Source: Tsukamurella sp. PLM1 (GTDB lineage Bacteria; Actinomycetota; Actinomycetes; Mycobacteriales; Mycobacteriaceae). From it: a DNA stretch of 64,000 nucleotides. Below are positions 29,592 through 38,378 of this stretch, one piece after another. The position numbers and the translations under genes are program-made. The stretch is from the NCBI RefSeq assembly GCF_023168325.1, contig NZ_AP025688.1, positions 2,976,001-3,040,000 of the forward strand. The letters are read 5' to 3'. Each line of letters begins with the position of its first letter. Within the stretch, counting starts at the first letter, position 1. The notes under the pieces were generated by a model, which saw only the letters and a program-made list of their open reading frames with translations, was not told the origin of the DNA and ran no database searches.

Positions 29592-30616
29592 CCGTCCACC
29601 GCGGCCAGATTGGTCGGCACGACGATCTGGATCGCGGTGGGCCGCGGCCGGTGCGGTCCGTCGATCGCGCCGTGGAACGCCATGACGGCGTGCGCCGCGC
29701 CGCGCAGATCCGCACGCAGGTCGTGGTGCAGGACGGCGGAGATCCTGCCCGCCAGTAGCAGTTCGCGGTTCGATTCGGCGAGGTCGTGGGCGATGAAGGC
29801 GCGGCAGGCCCTCCCGGCGTCGTCGAAGGCCGCGAGGATCCCCCGGTTGCCTCCGCCGGGCGAGTAGACCGCGGCGATGTCGGGCTCGCGGGCGAGCACC
29901 GCGGCCGTCTCCGTGCGGCACACCGCGTCGAGTCCGCCCGTGTCGTCGATGCCGACGACGCGCCGCGCCGGGTCCACCCGCGCGATCTCGGCGCGGAAGC
30001 CCGTTTCCCGCTCCTCCTCGCCCCGGAACAGCCGGCCGCTGGTGACCACCATCAGAGTTCCGGTGGACTCCCCCGTCCACTGGGTGACGAGGTGCGCCGC
30101 CGTCGCTCCCGCAGCGTGATTGTCCATGCCCACGTATGCGATCCGCGTGCTCTGCGGGACGTCGGTGACCACCGTGACCACGGGGATGCGGCGCGCGGTG
30201 AGGCGTCCGATCGCCGCCGCGACGCCGGGGGTGTCGGGCGCCTTGAGCACGACGCCGTGACTGCCGCGGTGCGCGATACCGTCGAGTTCCGCGATCAGTT
30301 CCCCGGGCTCCCACACCTCCCGCACGTGGTACCGGGCGCGGAACACGGCGGGGCGCAGGGCCGGGAGCTCGGCCTCGAGAGCGGCGCGGGTGAGGTCCGA
30401 GAACCGCCGCGGGGTCTCCATGACGAGATCGAGCATGAATCGCCGCCCCGACAGCCGCAGCTGCGAGCGCTGCCTGTCGAGATCCGCGATGGCCTGGCGG
30501 ACCTGCGCCGCCGTCCCCTCGCGCACCCCGGCGCGACCGTGCAGCACCCGGTCGACGGTGGCCTCGCTGACGCCCGCCTGCCGCGCGATCTCACGGACCG
30601 GATGCGAGTGCGCCAT
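29588..30616 (-). CDS. LacI-family regulator of the dioxygenase/SDR/MFS operon
   Basis: 342 residues. N-terminal LacI helix-turn-helix (VREIARQAGVSEATVDRVLH, then GRAGVREGTAAQVRQAI) and a periplasmic-binding-like sensor (RRFMLDLVMETPRRFSDLTR, VYSPGGGNRGILAAFDDAG, HDLAESNRELLLAGRI). The EATVDRVLHGR form is typical of the LacI branch binding sugars or inositol-like ligands. The ATG at 30616 has GGAGGT upstream. Divergent from the 30759 gene, so it probably controls that operon; the ligand is unknown. Confidence 0.87.
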   Translation of the reverse strand: MAHSHPVREIARQAGVSEATVDRVLHGRAGVREGTAAQVRQAIADLDRQRSQLRLSGRRFMLDLVMETPRRFSDLTRAALEAELPALRPAVFRARYHVREVWEPGELIAELDGIAHRGSHGVVLKAPDTPGVAAAIGRLTARRIPVVTVVTDVPQSTRIAYVGMDNHAAGATAAHLVTQWTGESTGTLMVVTSGRLFRGEEERETGFRAEIARVDPARRVVGIDDTGGLDAVCRTETAAVLAREPDIAAVYSPGGGNRGILAAFDDAGRACRAFIAHDLAESNRELLLAGRISAVLHHDLRADLRGAAHAVMAFHGAIDGPHRPRPTAIQIVVPTNLAAVDG

Positions 30617-30758
30617 CGCAGGACCTCCGCGCTGAGGGATTCTTGAGGGATTTGCGGGGTATCGGGGACCCCGACAGCTTGCCACGATGATTCCGGGGCG
30701 CGACACCGAAGACACCGAATCCCCACTCCCGCTTCACATCGACGTCAGGATGACCGAT
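30617..30758. promoter_or_regulatory. Divergent control region with repeats (LacI / dioxygenase)
   Basis: Contains the palindrome TCGGGG-A-CCCCGA (30662-30674), a TGAGGGATT direct repeat (30633 and 30644, 11-bp period) and back-to-back GACACCGAA repeats (30702-30719). The palindrome is the likeliest LacI operator; the direct repeats may be activator sites. Confidence 0.45.
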
Positions 30759-31949
30759 ATGTCCACCACCTTCCCGCCTCGGGCCGGTGCACCCGGCCGC
30801 GCGGGCCGGTTCACCGAGGCCGACTGCCGCCTCGACGAGTTCACCGCCCTCCTCGAGACCGAGACCGACCTGGGCCTGTACCCGTACGCGGACCGGGCGG
30901 TCCGCGGCGTCCTCTGTTACGGGGCCGCGGCCGTCGACGCCGCGGCGGATCCGGTGGCGCGCGAGGAGCTGTCCGACGAGATCGCCCAGGCACTCCTGAC
31001 GGGCCCCGGCATCGTCGTCTTCGACCGCGCCTTCGACGACCGGCACGGTCTGCGGGCGTCGACCGAGCTGTTCACCGCCATGATCGCCGCGCAGCGGGCG
31101 ACCGGTGCCGGCGGGGGCGACCACTTCGCCGCGCCGGGGGCCAACGACCGGATCTGGAACGCCCTCCAGAAGCACGCGCTCCGCGACCCGGCGTCGTTCG
31201 CCCGCTACTACGCGAACGACGTGCTTGCGCTGGTCGCGACCGCGTGGCTGGGCCCGATGTACCAGGTGACCTCCGCGATCAACGTGGTGAACCCCGGCGG
31301 GACCGCGCAGTCCCCGCACCGCGACTACCACCTCGGCTTCATGGCCCCGGAGACGGCGAAGCGGTTCCGACGGCACACGCACCTGCTCTCCCCCGCGCTC
31401 ACCCTCCAGGGCGCCGTTGCGCAGGTGGACATGCCCGTCTCCTCGGGCCCCACCCTGTACCTGCCGTACTCGCAGCGCTACGAGCCCGGCTACCTCGCCT
31501 TCAATCTGCCGGAGTTCCGGGAGTACTTCGAGGCCAACCACGTCCAGCTCGAGCTCCACGCCGGCGACGCGGTGTTCTTCAACCCCGCGCTGTTCCACGC
31601 CGCGGGGTCCAACCGCTCGACGGGCATCCGTCGGATGGCGAACCTGCTGCAGATCAGCTCCGCGTTCGGACGCGCCATGGACGCCGTGGACCGTTCCGCG
31701 ATCCTGCGTGCCGTCTACCCCGAGCTGGTGGCACTCGCCGCGAGCGGGGACTCGCGCGGCGTGGAGAACCTCATCGCCGCCTCCGCGGAGGGGTACGCCT
31801 TCCCGTCGAACCTGGACCGGGACCAGCCGCTGGGCGGCATGCACGGCGAGACGCAGGCCGAGCTGACCCGCCGGGCACTCGACGCCGGCCTCGCGCCGGC
31901 GGCGTTCGCGGCCGAACTCGCGGCCCTCGACGAGCGGCACCGCCCGTGA
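30759..31949 (+). CDS. Phytanoyl-CoA dioxygenase (PhyH)-family Fe(II)/2-oxoglutarate oxygenase
   Basis: A 396-residue cupin-type oxygenase. The 2-His-1-carboxylate facial triad is apparent: HRD in AQSPHRDYHLGF and the distal His with Arg in ALFHAAGSNRSTGIRRM. QVDMPVSSGPTLYLPYSQRY is a typical family strand. The ATG at 30759 is preferred because AGGA lies seven bases upstream; ATG 30750 is possible. The stop overlaps the next gene's GTG. Substrate unknown. In a cyclitol/sugar island it may demethylate or hydroxylate a cyclitol or sugar derivative, but the family also acts on acyl-CoA and ectoine-like substrates. Confidence 0.82.
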   Translation: MSTTFPPRAGAPGRAGRFTEADCRLDEFTALLETETDLGLYPYADRAVRGVLCYGAAAVDAAADPVAREELSDEIAQALLTGPGIVVFDRAFDDRHGLRASTELFTAMIAAQRATGAGGGDHFAAPGANDRIWNALQKHALRDPASFARYYANDVLALVATAWLGPMYQVTSAINVVNPGGTAQSPHRDYHLGFMAPETAKRFRRHTHLLSPALTLQGAVAQVDMPVSSGPTLYLPYSQRYEPGYLAFNLPEFREYFEANHVQLELHAGDAVFFNPALFHAAGSNRSTGIRRMANLLQISSAFGRAMDAVDRSAILRAVYPELVALAASGDSRGVENLIAASAEGYAFPSNLDRDQPLGGMHGETQAELTRRALDAGLAPAAFAAELAALDERHRP

Positions 31950-32734
31950 TCGCGCGGCCCGCCGAGTTGGCGGACAAGGTGGTCATGGTGTCGGGCGGCA
32001 GCCGCGGCGTGGGCGCCGCGGTCGTCCGGGAGGCCGCCGCTGCGGGAGCTCGCGTCGCCTTCACCGGGAGGGACGCCGCCACCGGGGAGGCGCTGCGCTC
32101 CGAGTTGGCCGACAACGGCGCCCAGGCGTTGTTCGTGCGCGCCGACGTCGCCGATCCGACGCAGGCGACGGGATCGGTCGATGAGGTCGTGGCGGCCTTC
32201 GGACGGGTCGACTGTCTGTGCAACGCTGCGGGTCTCACGTCGCGCGGCACCCTGACCGAGACCACTCCCGAGCTCTTCGACGAGCACATCGCGATCAATC
32301 TCCGCGCGCCCTTCTTCACCATGGCCGCGGCGGTGCGTGACATGCGCGCGCGGCGGGCACCCGGCACCGTCGTGAACATCATCTCGATGTCGGCGCACGG
32401 CGGACAGCCCTACCTGGCCCCGTACGTCGCCGCGAAGGCCGGGCTGATCGGGCTCACGAAGAACGCGGCGCACGCGCACCGCTTCGACCGGATCCGGATC
32501 AACGGCCTCAACATCGGCTGGACCGAGACGGAGGGCGAGGCCCTGGTGCAGAAGAGGTTCCACGACGCCCCCGACGACTGGGCCGAGCGCGCCGGGGCCG
32601 GCCTGCCCGCAGGTCGCCTGGCATCCACCGCGGACGCCGCGGCGGCGGTGGTCTTCCTGCTCTCGGACCGCAGTGGCGTGGTCACCGGCTCGGTGATCGA
32701 CTGGGACCAGCAGGTGTGCGGCGCGTACGACTGA
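31946..32734 (+). CDS. Short-chain dehydrogenase/reductase
   Basis: A 262-residue classical SDR. Cofactor motif SGGSRGVGAAVVREAA (TGxxxGIG type), NAAG, catalytic Ser in ISMSAHGG, YVAAKAG for the Tyr-x3-Lys pair, and LNIGWTETEGE after the active site. It starts with a GTG overlapping the oxygenase stop (GTGA) and is followed 33 bp later by the MFS gene, so the three act together. It probably oxidises or reduces the oxygenase product; substrate not evident. Confidence 0.87.
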   Translation: MIARPAELADKVVMVSGGSRGVGAAVVREAAAAGARVAFTGRDAATGEALRSELADNGAQALFVRADVADPTQATGSVDEVVAAFGRVDCLCNAAGLTSRGTLTETTPELFDEHIAINLRAPFFTMAAAVRDMRARRAPGTVVNIISMSAHGGQPYLAPYVAAKAGLIGLTKNAAHAHRFDRIRINGLNIGWTETEGEALVQKRFHDAPDDWAERAGAGLPAGRLASTADAAAAVVFLLSDRSGVVTGSVIDWDQQVCGAYD

Positions 32735-32767
32735 GAACTTGCACCTCAGCTTCATTTGACCGAACAT

Positions 32768-34186
32768 ATGGACATGTCGAAGATCGGTGTGCGGCTCGGG
32801 CCGCGCGAGGCGACGAGCTTCAGCCGCCCGCTCGCGCTCCTCGTGGCGGGCGCGCTGTTCCTCGAGAACCTCGACGGGACGGTGCTGCAAACCGCTGCGC
32901 CCGCCGTCGCCGACGAGTTCGGGGTCGTTCCGGCGGGAGTGAGCCCCGCGATCGTCGGCTATCTGCTGGCCGTTGCGGTGGCCATCCCCGCCGCGGGATG
33001 GATCGCGGAGCGGTACGGCACGCGGCGCGTCTTCCTGTGGTCGGTCGCCGGGTTCACGGTCGCCTCGGTGGCGTGCGCCCTCGCTCCGGACCTGCTGTGG
33101 CTGTGCCTTTTCCGCATCGCCCAGGGCGTCGCGGGAGCGCTGATGATCCCGGTGGGCCGGATCGCGGTCCTGCGGTCGGTGCGACCGGTCGACCTGCTCG
33201 CGGCGATGGCCTATCTGACGTGGCCTTCGCTGATCGCGCCGGTGATCGCGCCGTCCCTCGGTGGCGCCATCACCGACGCCCTGGGCTGGCGGTGGATCTT
33301 CCTGGTCAACGTGCCGATCGGGGTCGCGCTGGCGGTGGGCGGCGCGTGGCTGATCCCCCGGAACGAGGTACGGATCCGGACCGCGCTCGACCGCTGGGGC
33401 TACCTGTGCACGGCAGGCGCGGTCGTGTGCCTGACCGGCGGCGTCGAACTCCTGCAGGGAGACCGGCCGTGGGCCGTCACGGCGCTGCTCGGGGCGGCCG
33501 TGCTCCTCGGCGCCACTGCGGCGCGGGGCATGATCCGGCGCGAGCATCCGCTGTTCGACCCGGCCGTCATGGGCATCAAGACCTTCCGCGCGGGCAACGT
33601 GAGCGGCTCGGTGTACCGCCTCGTGATCACCGGAGCTCCGTTCCTGTTCGTCCTGCTCTTCCAGGCCGGCTTCGGGTGGAGCGCGACGGCGGCCGGCGCC
33701 ATGGTGACCGCGGTCTTCGCCGGCAACTTGGGGATCAAGCCGCTCACCTCGCCGATCATCCGGCTGCTGGGATTCCGGCGCACCCTGGTGTGGTCGATCA
33801 TCGCGGGCGCGGCGACGCTGCTCGCCTTCGCCTGGGTCCACGCGGGGACGCCGACGCCGGTCATCGCCGCGCTGCTCGTCTTCTCCGGGGCTGTCCGGTC
33901 GATCGGCTTCAGCGCGTACAACACCGTCATGTTCGCCGACGTGCCCGCGCCCCTGCTGCCCGCCGCGAACGGCCTCTCGTCGACCCTGCAGCAGGTGGGC
34001 ACCGCCCTGGGCGTCGCCGCGGCCGCCGCGGCGGCGCGACTCGGCACGAGCGTCGCCGGGCCCGACGCCGTCGAACTCGGCTACCGGGTGGCGTTCGTCC
34101 CCTTCGCCGCGCTCCTGCTGGTCCCGCTCGCGGGCGCGCTCCGGCTCCCCGCGACCGCGGGCGGACACGCCACGGCCCGACGGTGA
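32768..34186 (+). CDS. MFS transporter, DHA2/EmrB-QacA type
   Basis: 472 residues with about 12-14 hydrophobic helices. Motif A-like region (AGWIAERYGTRRVFLW) between helices 2 and 3 and FLENLDGTVLQTAAPAVADEF in helix 1 are typical of the drug/metabolite exporter branch. The ATG at 32768 is chosen; an in-frame TTG lies four codons upstream and no clear ribosome site is visible. ACATATG-G-ACAT covers the start and resembles the repeated motif near the second LacI gene. It is third gene of the LacI-controlled operon and could import or export the substrate. Confidence 0.82.
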   Translation: MDMSKIGVRLGPREATSFSRPLALLVAGALFLENLDGTVLQTAAPAVADEFGVVPAGVSPAIVGYLLAVAVAIPAAGWIAERYGTRRVFLWSVAGFTVASVACALAPDLLWLCLFRIAQGVAGALMIPVGRIAVLRSVRPVDLLAAMAYLTWPSLIAPVIAPSLGGAITDALGWRWIFLVNVPIGVALAVGGAWLIPRNEVRIRTALDRWGYLCTAGAVVCLTGGVELLQGDRPWAVTALLGAAVLLGATAARGMIRREHPLFDPAVMGIKTFRAGNVSGSVYRLVITGAPFLFVLLFQAGFGWSATAAGAMVTAVFAGNLGIKPLTSPIIRLLGFRRTLVWSIIAGAATLLAFAWVHAGTPTPVIAALLVFSGAVRSIGFSAYNTVMFADVPAPLLPAANGLSSTLQQVGTALGVAAAAAAARLGTSVAGPDAVELGYRVAFVPFAALLLVPLAGALRLPATAGGHATARR

Positions 34187-34202
34187 CGGCACCGTCGGGC
34201 CG
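34173..34202. terminator. Bidirectional hairpin between convergent operons
   Basis: Perfect 13-bp stem CGGCCCGACGGTG / CACCGTCGGGCCG with an ACGG loop. It overlaps the last codons of the MFS gene and ends 19 bp before the stop of the opposite dehydrogenase gene. Confidence 0.8.
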
Positions 34203-34221
34203 GATGCTGCCGCGCCCCTCG

Positions 34222-35235
34222 CTACAGGGCGACGGTGACGGACTCCGCGGCCGAGCGCCGCGTCGCGGCGAGAGCGCGCGCCTGCGCGACCGCGTCGTCG
34301 CGGCCGAAGGCCGGGGCCGCCCCGGCGAACGCGGCGCTCGCGGCCTCGAACTCGATCCGGTAGGCGTCCTCGTTGTCCGGACCCGCTGCGGCGAGCCGGA
34401 AGGCACCGTCCGGATCCACGGGCCGGCGCTCGGACCGCTCACCCCGGATCAGCTCGACGGTGCCGAACCGGCACAGCCACGGGTCGTCGACGACGATCCG
34501 CCCGTCCGTACCGACGAGCTCGAGCTGGTCGCGGCGCTCGAGGTCGAGGCCGACGTCGATCAGTCCGATTGCGCCGGAGGCGAGTTCGAAGATCGCGGAC
34601 GCGCGCAGGTCGTGGCCGTCGCCCGTCCCGGCGGGGTCGGCGACCCGCACGGCGCGCACCGTCGACGGCTCGCCGCCGAACAGCCGGACCGCGCTGACGC
34701 AGTAGCCGCCGAGGTCGGCGAGCGCGCCGCCGCCGAGCGCGGTGGTGCGCCGGATGTCGCCCACGGGCGCGCTCACGCTGAGCGCGGCGCGGACGAGCGT
34801 CAGGTCACCGATCGTGCCCTGGGCGAGCAGGCTGCGGACGAGCGACGTCTGCGGGTGCAGCCGCCACATGAAGCCCTCGATGGCGCGCCGCCCCGCGCGC
34901 TCCGCGGCGTCGAACACCGCTACCGCATCAGCCGGATCCAGGGTGAGCGGCTTCTCGCACAGCACGTGCTTGCCCGCCTCCAGGGCCCGGATCGCCCACT
35001 GGGCGTGCAGCGTGATCGGCAGCGGCACGTAGACCGCGTCGATGCCGGCGTCGGCCAGCAGTTCCTCGTACGTCCCGTACGCGACGGGCGCCCCGACCTC
35101 GGCCGCGTACGCCGCGGCGCGGCCGGAATCCCGGCCGGCGACGGCGGCGAGCACGGCCGCGTCGGCGGCGGCGATCGCGCGGGCCGCGACCCGACCGATC
35201 CCCGACGTCGACAGCAGGCCCCAGCGCACCGTCAT
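34222..35235 (-). CDS. Gfo/Idh/MocA oxidoreductase, dihydrodiol/xylose dehydrogenase-like branch
   Basis: 337 residues, last gene of the eight-gene operon. Rossmann start WGLLSTSGIGRVAARAI, catalytic Lys in LCEKPLTLDP, EGFMWRLHPQ and GGGALADLGGYCVSAVRLFG. The LSTSxIGR and LGGGALxDLGxY forms are those of D-xylose/trans-dihydrodiol dehydrogenases rather than inositol dehydrogenases. Its ATG overlaps the preceding stop (ATGA). A cytosolic NAD(P)-dependent sugar or cyclitol dehydrogenase is expected; the substrate is inferred only from context. Confidence 0.86.
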   Translation of the reverse strand: MTVRWGLLSTSGIGRVAARAIAAADAAVLAAVAGRDSGRAAAYAAEVGAPVAYGTYEELLADAGIDAVYVPLPITLHAQWAIRALEAGKHVLCEKPLTLDPADAVAVFDAAERAGRRAIEGFMWRLHPQTSLVRSLLAQGTIGDLTLVRAALSVSAPVGDIRRTTALGGGALADLGGYCVSAVRLFGGEPSTVRAVRVADPAGTGDGHDLRASAIFELASGAIGLIDVGLDLERRDQLELVGTDGRIVVDDPWLCRFGTVELIRGERSERRPVDPDGAFRLAAAGPDNEDAYRIEFEAASAAFAGAAPAFGRDDAVAQARALAATRRSAAESVTVAL

Positions 35236-36232
35236 GCCCGGACCTCGACCACGGCTCCGGTGCGGAGGGACTCCGCGGCGGCGTCGGCGAGCACCAGGGC
35301 CGCGCGGCCGTCGTCGAACCCCGGTGACGCCGCGCCGCCGGTCTCGGTCATCGTGACGAAGGCATCGAGCTCCGCACGATAGGCCGGCGTGTAGCGGTCG
35401 AGGAAGAAGTTCAGCGCCGGCCCCGCGGCGCCGGTGTGCGCAGCCCCCGAGAACGACACGGAAGTCGCGTGCTGGTTGGCCACGGACAGCGCGCCCAACG
35501 TGCCGAACGCCTCCAGCCGCTGGTCGTAGCCGTAGGCGCAACGCCGGGAGTTGGTGATCGTCGCCAACTGCCCGCCGGCGCCGCGCAGCACGACCATCGC
35601 GCCGTCGACATCGCCGGCAGCCCTGATCTCCTCGGAGACCAGGTTCGATCCCAGCGACGACACGGCCACCACCTCGCCGAGGAAGAACCTGGCAAGGTCG
35701 AGATCGTGGATCATCATGTCCCGGAACAGGCCACCCGATGAGGCGACGTACTCCGTCGGCGGCGGCGCGGGGTCGCGACTGACGATGGTCAGCTGCTCCA
35801 GCGGGCCGACCTCCCCCGCCTCGACGCGGTCGCGGACCTCGGCGAACGAGGAGTCGAACCGCCGGTTGAAACCCAGCATCACCTTGTCGGTGAGCTCCCC
35901 GAGATCGGCGCGACAGGCATCGACCCGGGCGATGTCGAGGTCGATGGGCTTCTCGCACAGCACGGTCCGTCCCGAACGCACCGCGCGGGTCAGCAGGTCG
36001 ACGTGCGTCGGGGTCGGCGAGGCGACCACGACGGCGTCCACATCATCGGCCGCGAGGACCTCCTCGACGTCGGTGGTCCAGGCGGCGCCGTAGCGCTCGC
36101 CCACCTCTTTCGCAGCCGTCTCGACCGGGTCGAACACCCACGTCAGCTCGGCGCGGCGGGTGACCGCGACGGAATCGGCGTGCACGCGCCCGATCCGGCC
36201 GCAGCCCAACACCGCGATGCGGGTCCTGTCAT
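35232..36232 (-). CDS. Inositol 2-dehydrogenase-like Gfo/Idh/MocA oxidoreductase (apparent frameshift at N-terminus)
   Basis: About 333 residues after repair. IAVLGCGRIGRVHADSV, LCEKPIDLDIARV, GFNRRFDSSF, SSGGLFRDMMIHDLDLARFF and NSRRCAYGYDQRLEAFG make it the closest paralogue of bona fide inositol dehydrogenases (IolG/Idh type) in the second operon. The ATG at 36232 overlaps the upstream stop (ATGA), but one C must be restored near 36222-36226 so that the N-terminus reads MTGPRIAVLGCG. A role with another inositol isomer is a reasonable inference. Confidence 0.86.
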
Positions 36233-37179
36233 CGCACCTCCTCCAGGTTCTGCGCGGCACGCAGCGTCTCGACGGCCAGCGCGACCGATTCGCGCTGCCC
36301 CAGCGTGTAATCCTCGTTCTCGATGGACAGCGGACCGTCGTAGCCCGCGTGGCGCAGGCCCGCGATGAACCGCACCCAGAAATCGACTCCGTCGGGCTGC
36401 CCGGTGCCGACCGCGACGTAGTTCCAGGCCCGGTCCTCGGTGCGCGGGTTCGGGACGGTCTCCAGCCGCGATGCGACCGCGGCGCGGTCCTCGATGCGGG
36501 TGTCCTTGGCGTGCACGTGATGGATCGCGCCCTCCAGAGCGCGGATCGCGGCGAGCGGATCGGCGCCCATCCAGATCAGGTGGCTGGGGTCGAAATTCGC
36601 GCCCACGACGTCACCGACCGCGGCGCGCAGCCGCAGGAGCCCCGGCACGCTGTAGACGAGTTGGTTCGCGTGCATCTCGACGGCGATCCGCACGCCGCGG
36701 GCGCGGGCGTCGTCGGCGATCGGACCCCACCAGTCGATCGCGCGTTCCCACTGGTAATCCAGCAGTTCCAGGTTCTCGGGCGGCCAGACGGTGGTGATCC
36801 ACGGCGGAACGGTGTCGCCCGGATAGCCGGGGAGGCCGGACATCGTGACCACCGTGCCGATCTCGAACTCCTGGGCCAGTTGCAGAGCGCCGCGCAGCAC
36901 GGCGGCGTCGCGCTCGCCGTGCCGGGGGCGCAGCGGATTCCCGGCGGCGTTGAACGCTTCGAGCCGCAGCCCCCGCGAGGCGACGTCGCGCGCGAGGGTC
37001 GTGCGGGCGGCGCCGTCGTCCAGCAGCTCCGCCAGATCGGCGTGCGGCGCTGGCGACCATCCGCCGTGCGCCCCGCCGAGCCCGATCTCGACGGTCTCGA
37101 CGCCGAGTTCGACTGCGGTGTCCAGCGCCTTCGCGCGGGTCAGCTCCGAGAGGCTGTCCGTGAGTAGTCCGATCTGCAC
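36229..37179 (-). CDS. Sugar phosphate isomerase/epimerase (TIM barrel)
   Basis: 316 residues, AP-endonuclease-2 fold. MQIGLLTDSLSELTRAKAL, VETVEIGLGG, VVTMSGLPGYPGD, VEMHANQLVYSVP (metal Glu/His), NFDPSHLIWMGADPL (metal Asp/His) and HHVHAKDTRIE. It shares the unusual VVTMSGLPG, D-x-SHLxW and HxxAKD blocks with the product of 44924-45952, so the two are paralogues and differ from IolE and IolH. Such proteins act as keto-sugar epimerases, isomerases or dehydratases beside Gfo/Idh dehydrogenases. ATGA overlap with the next gene. Confidence 0.84.
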   Translation of the reverse strand: MQIGLLTDSLSELTRAKALDTAVELGVETVEIGLGGAHGGWSPAPHADLAELLDDGAARTTLARDVASRGLRLEAFNAAGNPLRPRHGERDAAVLRGALQLAQEFEIGTVVTMSGLPGYPGDTVPPWITTVWPPENLELLDYQWERAIDWWGPIADDARARGVRIAVEMHANQLVYSVPGLLRLRAAVGDVVGANFDPSHLIWMGADPLAAIRALEGAIHHVHAKDTRIEDRAAVASRLETVPNPRTEDRAWNYVAVGTGQPDGVDFWVRFIAGLRHAGYDGPLSIENEDYTLGQRESVALAVETLRAAQNLEEVR

Positions 37180-37180
37180 G

Positions 37181-38353
37181 TCAGACCTCGATCCCGGACA
37201 CCGCCGGCGCCGTCAGGCCGAACAGACCGCGGCGACGGACGAAGGAGTCGTCGGGCACGCCGATCTCGGTGAGCCCCGCGACCCCGAGGCGAACAGCGCA
37301 CCGTCGAGCGGGAGCGGGACGGTCGCGCCGAGCGCACCGGACGCGTACGCGGCCACGGTGATCTCCAGGATGTGGCGGGCCACCGCGGCGTCGACGACGG
37401 GCGCACGGTCGCCCTCGATCGCATCGGCGAAGTCGAGCACGGTGTCCCGCATCGACGCGGCGATGAGCGGCTCGAGTTCGGCGCCCGCCGGGAGATCGAC
37501 GATCCGCGTCCCGGATTCCGTCGTGACGGTGAGGGATTCGAACGGCGCCCACGGCATCGTCCCGTCCGCCCGGTAGTGCGCGACGGCGCGGCCGCGGTCG
37601 CCCTCGACCGCGATCCCGCCCTGGCCCATGCCCCAGGCGATGTTCACCAGCGCCGCCCTGCGACCGGCCTCCAGACGGCACAGTGCGAGTCCTTCGACGG
37701 CGTCGCCGTCGGTCGCGCTGTCCACGAACGCCGAGACCCGCTCCGCGCGGGCACCGAGCAGGGCCTCGGCGAGGTAGACCCCGTGCAGCATGTCGACGAG
37801 GACTCCCCGCCCGCCTGCGCGGGATCGTGCCGCCACGCGGGCCGGTAGCCCGCCGCGCCGGGCAGGTCGAGGACCCCGAGCATGTCGACCCGCGCCGTGC
37901 GGATCTCGCCCAGCTCGCCCGAGTCGATGATCGCCTTGAGCGCGACCACTTCCGGGAAGAACAGGTAGTTCGCGACGACGGCGAGCACCGTGCCCCCTCC
38001 GCTGCGGCGGCGCGCATGGCCTCGGCGTCGGCGGGGACGGCGGCGATCGGCTTCTCGCACAGCACGTGCTTGCCGGCGCGGGCCGCGGCGACCGCGACAT
38101 CGCGGTGCAGGTGCTGCGGCGTGCACAGGTCGAGCGCGTCGACGTCGTCGCGGGCCAGCAGTTCCGCGACGTCGGCGTGCACCTGCTCGGGTGTGAGTCC
38201 CGCGGCCGCGCGGCCCAGTTCGAGCCGCTCGGGCGTCGGATCGGCGATGCCGACGATGCGGAACCGGTCGTCGGCGGCGAGATATGCGGGGATGTGGAAG
38301 CCCAGGGCGATGTTGCCGCAGCCCACGAGGGCCACGCGGATCGGCTCTGTCAT
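37181..38353 (-). CDS. Gfo/Idh/MocA oxidoreductase (three apparent frameshifts)
   Basis: About 391 residues after repair. The N-terminus VALVGCGNIALGFHIPAYLA and LCEKPIAAVPADAEAMRA is in one frame up to about 38010. LAVVANYLFFPEVVALKAII to WRHDPAQAGG is in a second frame until about 37810. LVDMLHGVYLAEALLGA to VPLPLDGALFASG is in a third until about 37290, and GVAGLTEIGVPDDSFVRRRG returns to the first. Each step fits one missing base. All family blocks survive, which favours sequence error over decay, but it is the most damaged gene here. Two bases separate its stop from the next start. Confidence 0.78.
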   Translation of the reverse strand: MTEPIRVALVGCGNIALGFHIPAYLAADDRFRIVGIADPTPERLELGRAAAGLTPEQVHADVAELLARDDVDALDLCTPQHLHRDVAVAAARAGKHVLCEKPIAAVPADAEAMRAAAAEGARCSPSSRTTCSSRKWSRSRRSSTRASWARSARRGSTCSGSSTCPARRATGPRGGTIPRRRAGSPRRHAARGLPRRGPARCPRGAGLGVRGQRDRRRRRRRTRTVPSGGRSQGGAGEHRLGHGPGRDRGRGRPRPRRRALPGGRDDAVGAVRIPHRHDGIRDADRRSPGGRRTRAAHRRVDAGHRARLRRCDRGRPCARRRRRGGPPHPGDHRGRVRVRCARRDRPAPARRCAVRLGVAGLTEIGVPDDSFVRRRGLFGLTAPAVSGIEV

Positions 38354-38378
38354 GTTCTCTCGATTCGGATCGGGGTGG

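Noticed and set aside
31715..34192. Long minus-strand frame across the dioxygenase, SDR and MFS genes
   Set aside because: Composition (Arg, Asp, Gly, His repeats) is that of antisense high-GC sequence, and three real genes with intact motifs lie opposite.
37181..38353. Calling the three-times-shifted dehydrogenase a pseudogene
   Set aside because: All family blocks remain and each break fits one missing base, like those in essential genes here; error is the simpler explanation.
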